Assembly (NCBI GenBank): GCA_902796705.1
Contig: CADBQF010000041.1
Coordinates: forward strand, 1 to 6,853
DNA from: Ruminococcus flavefaciens
Lineage (GTDB): Bacteria > Bacillota > Clostridia > Oscillospirales > Ruminococcaceae
Direction of reading: 5' to 3'
DNA length: 6,853 nt
In this document: piece after piece, positions 1-5,530 of the stretch
Position numbering within the stretch: position 1 is the first letter of the stretch
Layout: each line of letters begins with the position of its first letter
The notes under the pieces: model-generated
What the model saw: only the letters and a program-made list of their open reading frames with translations
What the model was told of the DNA's origin: nothing
Databases searched by the model: none
Translations under genes and position numbers: made by a program

Positions 1-2
1 GC

Positions 3-449
3 AATATAACGAATCAGGTCTGCTGTGCTTTGTACTGTCTTGCTGCCCGTGAGCTTATCAAGGGCTGCGATATGGAAAATGCCATTCAAAATTCAGTCGC
101 AGCGATACGTGGACTTTATCAGAACAGTTCCGATCATCTCAATGATCTTGAACAATACATCGCCCCCGATCAACCAGGGATATGGAACGGAAAAGGCGGC
201 GGATACGTCGTTGACAGCCTGCGGAGTGCCTTCATGATAATGCTTTCGGCTTCATCTTATGAAGAAGCTGTAAAGACAGCAGTTTCTCTCGGTGATGATA
301 CTGATACGACAGCCTGCATAACAGGCGGACTTGCCGGTATCATGTTCGGATATGACAATATCCCGGCACGCTGGCTCGATATGCTCAAAGGAAGAGAAAA
401 AGCGGAATTTACCACAGCTCAGCTCGCAAGATACGTTCTCGGTCAGTAA
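3..449 (+). CDS. ADP-ribosylglycohydrolase family protein, C-terminal part (5' end outside window)
   Basis: The family removes ADP-ribose from modified proteins or small molecules in the cytoplasm, using two divalent metal ions; DraG is the best-known member. The reading frame is open from base 3, so the gene starts upstream and 148 codons are visible. The diagnostic C-terminal block is at 291-329: GDDTDTTACITGG, which holds the Asp residues that bind metal, followed by LAGIMFGYDNIPARWL, the usual end of the fold. Upstream, GGGYVVDSLRSAF matches the family's G-Y-V-V-D-L-x-A helix. The Thr-His element common in the middle of the family would lie just before the window. No partner transferase is visible. 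TTG at 30 and GTG at 25 could be read as starts but would cut the domain, so they are not true starts. The family call is firm; the substrate cannot be told. Confidence 0.85.
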   Translation, partial: NITNQVCCALYCLAARELIKGCDMENAIQNSVAAIRGLYQNSSDHLNDLEQYIAPDQPGIWNGKGGGYVVDSLRSAFMIMLSASSYEEAVKTAVSLGDDTDTTACITGGLAGIMFGYDNIPARWLDMLKGREKAEFTTAQLARYVLGQ

Positions 450-454
450 AAACT

Positions 455-493
455 CCCCCTGTCAGGATTCTCTTATCGTTTCCTGACAGGGGG
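455..493 (-). terminator. Second hairpin of a tandem terminator, probably backing up the malic enzyme terminator
   Basis: A perfect 13-bp stem (455-467 with 481-493, CCCCCTGTCAGGA paired with its complement) encloses a 13-nt loop. Read on the minus strand it is followed by GTTTTTA, a short U tract. Read on the plus strand it is followed by TATCTCATAT, with little U. It lies 5 bases after the ADP-ribosylglycohydrolase stop, so it may also protect or end that transcript. Confidence 0.65.
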
Positions 494-507
494 TATCTCA
501 TATAAAA

Positions 508-534
508 AGGAAGACCTTTCAAAAAGGTCTTCCT
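508..534 (-). terminator. Intrinsic terminator of the malic enzyme gene
   Basis: A 12-bp perfect stem (508-519 with 523-534, AGGAAGACCTTT and its complement) has a 3-nt loop. On the minus strand it runs straight into TTTTTATA. It begins 30 bases beyond the malic enzyme stop codon. On the plus strand no U tract follows, so it is directional. Confidence 0.85.
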
Positions 535-563
535 GCATAATGATCCGGCTTTATCACCCGTAA

Positions 564-1766
564 TTATATTCTGGCTACGCCTGTTTTTCTTGCTGCTTCT
601 GCAACTGCTGCTGCAACTGCTGCTGCGACATCTCTGTTGAGTGCTGACGGGATTATATACTCTGCTGAGAGTTCATCGTCCTTTACAAAGCCTGCGATAG
701 CCTTTGCTGCTGCTATCTTCATCTCGTCATTGATATCGCTTGCACGAACGTCTAAAGCACCTCTGAAGATTCCGGGGAATGCGAGAACGTTGTTTATCTG
801 GTTCGGGAAATCGCTTCTTCCTGTGCCGACAACGGCTGCTCCTGCTTTCTTTGCGAGGTCAGGCATGATCTCAGGAGTAGGATTTGCCATTGGGAAGAGA
901 ATAGGATCCTTAGCCATAGAACGTACCATATCCTCTGTTACGCAGCCGGGAGAAGATACACCAATAAATACATCAGCACCCTTGATAACGTCTGCAAGAG
1001 TTCCCTGCTTCCTTTCGAGGTTTGTTATCTCAGCGATCTCTTCCTTTACGGGATTGAGGTTGTCTCTGCCCTTGTAGATAGCACCGCTGCGGTCGCACAT
1101 GATAACATTTTTAAGTCCCATTGAGATGAGGAGCTTGATTATAGCGATACCTGCTGCACCTGCACCGCTTGTGACTACCTTGATCTCTCCGATATCCTTG
1201 CCTGTGAGTTTGAGAGCATTAAGAAGTGCTGCGAGTGCAACGACTGCTGTACCGTGCTGGTCATCGTGGAATATCGGTATATCACACTCTGCCTTGAGTC
1301 TCTTCTCTATCTCGAAGCATCTCGGTGCGGAAATATCCTCAAGATTTACTCCGCCGAAAGAGCCGCAGATGAGCTTTACAGTATTAACTATATCATCAAC
1401 ATTCTTTGAGCGTATACAAAGCGGTATAGCATCAACATCACCGAAGCTCTTGAACAATGCACACTTGCCTTCCATAACAGGCATACCAGCCTCCGGGCCG
1501 ATATCTCCGAGTCCGAGAACTGCTGTTCCGTCAGTGATAACTGCTACAGTGTTTGAACGTCTTGTAAGCTCATAGCTCTTGGAGATATCCTTCTGTATCT
1601 CCAGACAGGGCTGTGCAACACCGGGTGTATAAGCGAGAGAGAGATCTTCTTTTGTCTCAAGGGGAGCTCTGCAGATCATTTCGATCTTTCCGTTCCATTC
1701 ATAGTGCTTTTTGAGTGATTCCTTTGCGTAATCCAAAATAACCATACCTTTCTTTTCAACAGACAT
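564..1766 (-). CDS. Malic enzyme (malate dehydrogenase, oxaloacetate-decarboxylating), short bacterial form
   Basis: Cytoplasmic enzyme that oxidises and decarboxylates malate to pyruvate and CO2 with reduction of NAD(P). At 400 residues it is the compact form, without the phosphotransacetylase-like tail of E. coli MaeB. The N-terminal malic domain has SLAYTPGVA with the catalytic Tyr46, EGKCALFKSFGD with the general-base Lys101, and metal ligands in NLEDISAP (Glu143, Asp144) and FHDDQHGTA (Asp168/169). The NAD-binding domain starts with GAGAAG (201-206) and ends strand 2 with CDR (Asp225). FPMANPTPE (291-299) and GRSDFPNQINN (316-326) are family signatures. The C-terminus is Ala-rich (380-392). 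ATG at 1766 has only a weak AGG upstream and directly abuts the stop of a possible leader ORF; Met8 lacks a well-spaced ribosome site. Cofactor preference is not certain, though the Asp after strand 2 fits NAD. Its own promoter lies upstream and a terminator follows. Confidence 0.96.
   Translation of the reverse strand: MSVEKKGMVILDYAKESLKKHYEWNGKIEMICRAPLETKEDLSLAYTPGVAQPCLEIQKDISKSYELTRRSNTVAVITDGTAVLGLGDIGPEAGMPVMEGKCALFKSFGDVDAIPLCIRSKNVDDIVNTVKLICGSFGGVNLEDISAPRCFEIEKRLKAECDIPIFHDDQHGTAVVALAALLNALKLTGKDIGEIKVVTSGAGAAGIAIIKLLISMGLKNVIMCDRSGAIYKGRDNLNPVKEEIAEITNLERKQGTLADVIKGADVFIGVSSPGCVTEDMVRSMAKDPILFPMANPTPEIMPDLAKKAGAAVVGTGRSDFPNQINNVLAFPGIFRGALDVRASDINDEMKIAAAKAIAGFVKDDELSAEYIIPSALNRDVAAAVAAAVAEAARKTGVARI
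599..626. repeat. Short tandem repeat inside malic enzyme, 12-bp unit
   Basis: The unit CTGCAACTGCTG occurs at 599-610 and 611-622, then begins again. It encodes the Ala-rich helix AAAVAAAVAEAA near the malic enzyme C-terminus and keeps the reading frame. Confidence 0.7.
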
Positions 1767-1823
1767 TCAGCCTGAACTGTATTGTTTTGTGTGCTGGCAT
1801 ACCTGATCTGACATAAACTGCAT
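1767..1823 (-). CDS. Possible 18-residue leader peptide upstream of malic enzyme
   Basis: A minus-strand ORF MQFMSDQVCQHTKQYSSG lies in the malic enzyme leader. Its TGA stop is followed immediately by the ATG of malic enzyme, in the same frame. GGAG (plus positions 1831-1834) sits 7 bases before its ATG, a better site than malic enzyme itself has, and the predicted transcript starts about 15 bases before this ATG. Such an arrangement would couple translation of the two. No run of one amino acid typical of an attenuator and no competing hairpin is evident. It may be a chance ORF, since 18 sense codons are not rare. Confidence 0.35.
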   Translation of the reverse strand: MQFMSDQVCQHTKQYSSG

Positions 1824-1844
1824 GACAACACTCCGACATCATAT

Positions 1845-1873
1845 ACTATACCATATTTTATTATATTTGTCAA
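1845..1873 (-). promoter_or_regulatory. Sigma-A promoter for malic enzyme
   Basis: On the minus strand a perfect TTGACA (1868-1873) and TATAGT (1845-1850) are separated by 17 bases, and TGG before the -10 makes it an extended -10. Transcription should start near 1838, giving a leader of about 72 bases. The -35 lies only 30 bases past the upstream phosphatase stop, and no terminator separates the two genes, so some read-through from the phosphatase is likely. Confidence 0.85.
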
Positions 1874-1902
1874 ATAATATCCTTTCAGCATTTTATACAA
1901 TG

Positions 1903-2478
1903 TCAGTATGACCGTTCAATTGCCGTCAGGACACTTTTGATATTCTCTTCTTTCGGGATAATGGTATTGATATCCACTTCCGGATGCTCCTTCACGTAAG
2001 CTGTCAGGAAGCCGATAAGGTTATCCTTTGTTTCCATATAATCAGATATTATCAGCGGATCGCTGAATCCGAGCTTTTTCAGAATGATCGCAGATACTAC
2101 GCCTGTACGGTCTTTTCCGGCGTTGCAGAAATACATGACATTTCCCGGTGCTTCCATTATGGTGCTGATTATCCTGTCCATCTGCTTATCGATCATTCTC
2201 AGATATGAAGCCGCAACATCTTCAGGTGTTGCAGGAGGCTCTCCTCCGCCCGTCACCGGGAGATGATAATATTTAAATCCTTCTTCATGTTCGAGCCGGC
2301 ATGGTCTGGACAGATATTCCCTTTCTTCCCGAAGATCAACGATAGTCGTTATTCCGTTTTGAAGAAGCCACTTCACTTCCTGATCGGAAAGAGTTCCCGG
2401 ATAATCGCTTCTGATATAACGCATTTCTCCGACAGGCAATGCTCTTGTATTTAATGTGGATCTGAGTAATGAACCCAT
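1903..2478 (-). CDS. Tyrosine/dual-specificity phosphatase-like protein (Y_phosphatase3 type)
   Basis: Predicted cytoplasmic cysteine phosphatase of 191 residues with no signal peptide or membrane segment. The P-loop is FCNAGKDRTGVV, with nucleophile Cys118 and Arg124 in C-x5-R and the AGKDRTG form typical of bacterial PTP/lipid-phosphatase relatives. The N-terminal family elements are YIRSDYPGTLSDQE (21-34) and IVDLREEREY (46-55). The residue before the Cys is Phe117, where classical enzymes have His. Bacterial relatives act on phosphotyrosine or phosphoinositides; the substrate here is unknown. ATG at 2478 is chosen because a TAGGA element sits 4 bases upstream, with AGGAG 11 bases upstream. 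It has its own promoter, is divergent from a HAD phosphatase, and is followed in the same direction by malic enzyme without a terminator. The call is good at family level. Confidence 0.85.
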   Translation of the reverse strand: MGSLLRSTLNTRALPVGEMRYIRSDYPGTLSDQEVKWLLQNGITTIVDLREEREYLSRPCRLEHEEGFKYYHLPVTGGGEPPATPEDVAASYLRMIDKQMDRIISTIMEAPGNVMYFCNAGKDRTGVVSAIILKKLGFSDPLIISDYMETKDNLIGFLTAYVKEHPEVDINTIIPKEENIKSVLTAIERSY

Positions 2479-2523
2479 ATTTTCCTACACTCCTCTGATG
2501 TACGTATCTGCAATGGAATTCAT

Positions 2524-2542
2524 AGCATTTATAACAAATGCT
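2524..2542. promoter_or_regulatory. Inverted repeat at the phosphatase transcription start, possible operator
   Basis: AGCATTT and AAATGCT form a perfect 7-bp inverted repeat around the 5-base spacer ATAAC. It lies immediately downstream of the -10 box, at about +2 to +20 of the predicted transcript. That is a usual place for a repressor site, or it may form a weak hairpin at the RNA 5' end. No regulator gene is nearby. Confidence 0.35.
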
Positions 2543-2550
2543 CTGTATTC

Positions 2551-2579
2551 ATTATAGCATAGTTCATATGAAGCGTCAA
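2551..2579 (-). promoter_or_regulatory. Sigma-A promoter for the tyrosine-phosphatase-like gene
   Basis: On the minus strand TTGACG (2574-2579) and a perfect TATAAT (2551-2556) are spaced by 17 bases, with TGC giving an extended -10. The predicted start is near 2544, leaving a leader of about 66 bases. It is back to back with the HAD gene promoter, the two -35 boxes being 31 bases apart. Confidence 0.85.
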
Positions 2580-2610
2580 GCTGCTGACGTGATAAGAGAT
2601 CGTCTTCCCC

Positions 2611-2639
2611 TTGACAAAAACATATCAAAGTGATAAAAT
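2611..2639 (+). promoter_or_regulatory. Sigma-A promoter for the HAD phosphatase gene
   Basis: A perfect TTGACA (2611-2616) and TAAAAT (2634-2639) are spaced by 17 bases, with TGA just before the -10 making an extended -10. The predicted start is about 2646. Confidence 0.85.
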
Positions 2640-2690
2640 ATACCATGCGAAAACTTTCAGAATTTCTTATCTTCAAAGGAGAGATATTGT

Positions 2691-3479
2691 ATGAGATCAG
2701 TTATCTTCTTCGATATAGACGGCACTCTCGTGACGGAAGACGAACGCTGTTTTATACCGGAAAGCACCCGTGAAGCCATTGCCGAAACAAGACGCAAAGG
2801 GAATCTCACACTCATCAATTCAGGCAGGACGGCTTTCAATATCAGTCCCCGTGTGAAAGAACTCGGTTTTGACGGATATCTTCTGGGCTGCGGTACATAT
2901 ATCGAATACGGCGGCGAAGTCATTTTCAGGCACGAACTTGAACAGTCCTTCTGCCGTGAGATCGCTGAACTCATGAGAAAATGCCATGTCACACCGGTCT
3001 ATGAACACACGGACGGCTATTTCTTTGACGACAAAGCCGGACTTTCAGATAATCTGCGTGATTTCCTTGAAGTATTCGTCAGCGAGGGCATTGACATCTC
3101 CCGCAGAGTCGAAGACGATGATTTCATTTTTGATAAATTCGTGGTCTGGGAAGAACCCGGCAGCGATATGGAACTCTTCCGCCGTGAAGTGAGCAGATAT
3201 TTCTCCATAATAGACCGTGGCGGCGGATTCTATGAAAATGTACCTCTTGGCTTCACTAAGGCAACTGCTATAGATGTGATACTCAAAAAGCTCGGTATCC
3301 CGTTAGAAAACGCATACGCTATAGGCGACAGCATGAATGATCTGCCTATGCTTACGGCTGTTCCGAACAGTATCGCTATGGGCGGTGCTGAGAGGATATA
3401 TCCGTATGTTTCATATATCACATCTCCTATCGAAGAGGACGGCATCAGCAATGCACTAAGTCACTTCGGGCTGATCTGA
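2691..3479 (+). CDS. Cof-type HAD-IIB family hydrolase (sugar-phosphate or similar phosphatase)
   Basis: Soluble Mg-dependent phosphatase of 262 residues, the usual length for the Cof/YbjI/YidA group, which acts on small phosphorylated metabolites such as sugar phosphates or flavin and pyridoxal phosphates. All four HAD motifs are intact: DIDGT (nucleophile Asp8, acid/base Asp10), NSGR with Ser44, FTKATAID with Lys190, and GDSMNDLPM with Asp213 and Asp217 as metal ligands. The region between motifs II and III, roughly 47-185, is the C2 cap that sets substrate choice. ATG at 2691 has AAAGGAG (2675-2681) nine bases upstream. The gene stands alone between its own promoter and terminator, divergent from the tyrosine-phosphatase-like gene. 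The substrate cannot be inferred from the context. Confidence 0.94.
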   Translation: MRSVIFFDIDGTLVTEDERCFIPESTREAIAETRRKGNLTLINSGRTAFNISPRVKELGFDGYLLGCGTYIEYGGEVIFRHELEQSFCREIAELMRKCHVTPVYEHTDGYFFDDKAGLSDNLRDFLEVFVSEGIDISRRVEDDDFIFDKFVVWEEPGSDMELFRREVSRYFSIIDRGGGFYENVPLGFTKATAIDVILKKLGIPLENAYAIGDSMNDLPMLTAVPNSIAMGGAERIYPYVSYITSPIEEDGISNALSHFGLI

Positions 3480-3508
3480 GCTTTATGTCTGTACTTGCCA
3501 TATGTACC

Positions 3509-3543
3509 AAAAACCGTCAGTCCGGAATGAACTGACGGTTTTT
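3509..3543. terminator. Bidirectional intrinsic terminator between the HAD and MATE genes
   Basis: A 13-bp perfect stem, AAAAACCGTCAGT (3509-3521) with its complement at 3531-3543, encloses a 9-base loop. The plus strand ends in TTTTTCGTTTTG and the minus strand in GGTTTTTGG, so it can end both converging transcripts. It lies 30 bases after the HAD stop and 13 after the MATE stop. Confidence 0.9.
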
Positions 3544-3555
3544 CGTTTTGTAAGC

Positions 3556-4944
3556 TCATGCTGCTTTGGTATCTGCTTTTTCAAGCTTTGTCATCTGGCG
3601 GAATTCAAATGCCGCCATTGATATGGCGATGACTGCCGAGAGCATATCCGCTGCCGGGCCTGTGTAGAGTATACCGTCTATCCCTAAGAATTTCGGGAGT
3701 ATTATAAGGAACGGTATGAAGAATATGAGTTGTCTTGTCAGTGAAAGGAAAACGCCTTTTACCGGTTTTCCTATCGATGTAAAGAATGTCGATGTTATCG
3801 GCTGTAGACAGTTTATCCATGTGAAGAAAAGGAATATCCTGAAAAATCTCACGCCGAACTCGAAGTATTCATCGCTTCCCTTGCCGAAGAGAGCGAGTAT
3901 CTCCTTAGGTATCGTCTGGAACAGAATGAATGCGACAACTGATATCGCCGCTCCTGCTATCGATGCAGACATATATGCTTTCTTTACCCTGTCATACTTC
4001 TTAGCACCGTAGTTGTAGCTTTCGATAGGCTGAGTTCCCTGGGCAAGTCCGATGACTATCGAGAAGACTATCATGTTGACTTTCATGACGATGCCCGCAC
4101 AGGCTATCGGTATCATATCTCCGAATTTTGACTCTGCTCCGTAGCTTTTGAGCGAATTGTTCAGAACGACCTGAACTACAGCTATTGCGATCTGATTGAA
4201 AAATGATGCTGTTCCTATCGAAGCAACTCTCCGGATTATCTTTGCAGAAGGCAGGAAATGCTTCATCTCAAGTTTAAGCGTCTTGAAATTCCTGACATAA
4301 ACAAATACCATGGCAGCCGAAACGAACTGACCTGCAACTGTTGCCCATGCCGCACCTGCCATTCCCCAGTCGAACACCATTACAAAAAGTGCATCAAGTA
4401 CGGTGTTTATGACCGCACCGGTGAGATTGCATATCATCGTCATTCTCGGACTGCCGTCTGCTCTGATGATATGTCCGCCGCCGGTGGCTATTATCAGGAA
4501 CGGAAATCCAAGTGCCGTTATTTTTACGTACTCCTCTGCGAGCGGCAGTACGTTGTCCGGAGAACCGAACTTTTTCAGCAGCGGTGTCAGGAATATCAGC
4601 GTCACCGTGCTGAGTATCACACCGAATAATGTCATCATCGTCAGCGAATTGCCTGCAAAATAGCCTGTCCTCTTCTTATCCCCCATTCCAAGCGACAGAT
4701 TGAAGCACGATGCTCCCCCTATACCAAATAAAAGTGCTATCGCCATACAAGCTGTCGAAAACGGGAACGCAATGTTTGTAGCCGCATTTCCGTCAGGGCC
4801 TACTGCATTTCCGATGAATAGCTGATCGACGATATTGTACAACGCACTTACGAGCATACCGATGATGCTCGGTATCGCAAACTTCATCATAAGTCCGGAA
4901 ACCGACGCTGTACCAAGCGGATTCTCTTTTGTTTTTTCTTCCAT
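3556..4944 (-). CDS. MATE family efflux transporter (MepA-like)
   Basis: Inner-membrane exporter of 462 residues, the normal size for a 12-helix MATE carrier, which expels cationic drugs, dyes or metabolites in exchange for Na+ or H+. Helix 1 carries IPSIIGMLVSALYNIVDQLFIG (24-45) with the conserved Asp40. RADGSPRMTM (161-170) follows helix 4, the GLAQGTQPIESYNYGAKKYD stretch (299-318) is the second-half family signature, and TGPAADMLS (428-436) is near the end. The hydrophobic stretches recur through both halves, as expected for the internal duplication. ATG at 4944 has AAAGGAG (minus strand, 4954-4960) nine bases upstream. It is a single-gene unit with its own promoter, divergent from the PH-like gene, and inverted repeats overlap the promoter. 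No MarR or TetR regulator is visible. The substrate is unknown. Confidence 0.95.
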   Translation of the reverse strand: MEEKTKENPLGTASVSGLMMKFAIPSIIGMLVSALYNIVDQLFIGNAVGPDGNAATNIAFPFSTACMAIALLFGIGGASCFNLSLGMGDKKRTGYFAGNSLTMMTLFGVILSTVTLIFLTPLLKKFGSPDNVLPLAEEYVKITALGFPFLIIATGGGHIIRADGSPRMTMICNLTGAVINTVLDALFVMVFDWGMAGAAWATVAGQFVSAAMVFVYVRNFKTLKLEMKHFLPSAKIIRRVASIGTASFFNQIAIAVVQVVLNNSLKSYGAESKFGDMIPIACAGIVMKVNMIVFSIVIGLAQGTQPIESYNYGAKKYDRVKKAYMSASIAGAAISVVAFILFQTIPKEILALFGKGSDEYFEFGVRFFRIFLFFTWINCLQPITSTFFTSIGKPVKGVFLSLTRQLIFFIPFLIILPKFLGIDGILYTGPAADMLSAVIAISMAAFEFRQMTKLEKADTKAA

Positions 4945-4976
4945 CGATTATCTCTCCTTTTCACACAAACTAATTA

Positions 4977-5005
4977 ATTATACACCATATTTTTCCGTTT
5001 TTCAA
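4977..5005 (-). promoter_or_regulatory. Sigma-A promoter for the MATE exporter
   Basis: On the minus strand TTGAAA (5000-5005) and a perfect TATAAT (4977-4982) are 17 bases apart. The predicted start is near 4970, giving a leader of about 26 bases that contains the ribosome site. Confidence 0.8.
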
Positions 5006-5040
5006 TAGCGTCAGCTATTATTAGACATTTTAATTGAAAA
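4999..5040. promoter_or_regulatory. Nested inverted repeats between divergent MATE and PH-like promoters, possible operator
   Basis: An outer pair TTTTCAAT (4999-5006) and ATTGAAAA (5033-5040) surrounds an inner pair AATAGC-GTCA-GCTATT (5004-5019). Both left arms overlap the -35 box of the MATE promoter, and the outer right arm ends 5 bases before the -35 of the opposite promoter. The placement suits a protein that controls one or both genes. AT-rich chance repeats are possible. Confidence 0.35.
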
Positions 5041-5045
5041 TAAGG

Positions 5046-5074
5046 TTGACTATTCTTTGATTTTATGGTAAAAT
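5046..5074 (+). promoter_or_regulatory. Sigma-A promoter for the PH-like/FkbM operon
   Basis: TTGACT (5046-5051) and TAAAAT (5069-5074) are 17 bases apart, with TGG forming an extended -10. The predicted start is about 5081, which would put the ATG at 5079 outside or at the very end of the mRNA and supports the start at 5118. Confidence 0.82.
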
Positions 5075-5104
5075 AATAATGTATGGAACTTTTTTGGCTC
5101 GATC

Positions 5105-5110
5105 GGAGGT
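5105..5110 (+). promoter_or_regulatory. Ribosome binding site that sets the PH-like start
   Basis: GGAGGT, seven bases before the ATG at 5118, is a near-perfect site and favours that ATG over the in-frame ATG at 5079. Confidence 0.85.
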
Positions 5111-5117
5111 ACCAGAT

Positions 5118-5516
5118 ATGAAAAAAAATGAAATACCATATGTGTGGACTGACAAGAAACGTACCCTTTTCGGATTACCTATCTCTTTCACACGTTATTT
5201 CCTTACAGAAACAAAATTCATCACAAGAACAGGCTTTCTCAGCGTTGACGAAGACGAACTTGACCTCTACAAGATCACTGATAAAAAGATCAAGCGGCCT
5301 TTCGGACAGAGGCTCTTCGGCTGCGGCACTATAATCATCTACAGCCGTGATACCGATACTCCCACCAAGGAGATACGCTGCGTCAAGAATGTTCGCATGG
5401 TGTCAGACAAAATCGACCTCTACCTGAATCAGATGCGTGACAAGTACGGCATCAGGGGCCGTGATCTTATGAATATGTATGACGGCGGCAATGCCGATAC
5501 AGACAATAATTTCTGA
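5118..5516 (+). CDS. Small bacterial PH-domain-like protein (bPH_2/DUF304-like)
   Basis: A 132-residue protein without a signal peptide or obvious membrane helix. The core, about 24-100, resembles the bacterial PH fold of the YdbS/DUF304 group: YFLTETKFITRTGFLSVDEDELDLYKITDKK, then a basic stretch, then QRLFGCGTIIIYSRD, the family's R-L-F-G-x-G-T-I-x-I-x-S strand pattern. Relatives usually carry transmembrane helices next to this domain; this one is the domain almost alone, with a C-terminal tail rich in Asp and Asn (DGGNADTDNN). Function is unknown for most members. The start at 5118 is set by GGAGGT upstream. It is the first gene of a two-gene operon, 14 bases before the FkbM methyltransferase. 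The fold call is by pattern and moderately sure; the role is not known. Confidence 0.7.
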   Translation: MKKNEIPYVWTDKKRTLFGLPISFTRYFLTETKFITRTGFLSVDEDELDLYKITDKKIKRPFGQRLFGCGTIIIYSRDTDTPTKEIRCVKNVRMVSDKIDLYLNQMRDKYGIRGRDLMNMYDGGNADTDNNF

Positions 5517-5522
5517 TCGTCA

Positions 5523-5529
5523 GAGGTGA
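5523..5529 (+). promoter_or_regulatory. Ribosome binding site of the FkbM gene, favouring the second ATG
   Basis: GAGGTGA ends one base before the ATG at 5531 and four bases before a second in-frame ATG at 5534. The spacing suits 5534 better, which would shorten the protein by one residue. Confidence 0.6.
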
Positions 5530-5530
5530 A

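Noticed and set aside
599..626. CTG/GCA-rich repeats as a possible phase-variable tract
   Set aside because: The unit is 12 bases, so gain or loss keeps the frame and only changes an Ala-rich tail.
637..1575. Long plus-strand ORFs (637-1077 and 1099-1575) opposite the malic enzyme
   Set aside because: They are antisense shadows of a fully motif-supported enzyme, have low-complexity Ser/Ala/Ile-rich translations and lack ribosome sites.
1676..1900. Minus-strand 74-codon ORF overlapping the malic enzyme start
   Set aside because: It begins upstream of the predicted transcription start, runs through the promoter and into malic enzyme in another frame, and resembles no family.
2485..2676. 63-codon minus-strand ORF, or its last 12 codons, as a leader for the phosphatase
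   Set aside because: The long form starts upstream of the promoter. The short form beginning MNSIADTY has no ribosome site before it.
5079..5117. N-terminal extension of the PH-like gene to the ATG at 5079
   Set aside because: That ATG lies at or before the predicted transcription start and has no ribosome site, whereas GGAGGT is well spaced before 5118.
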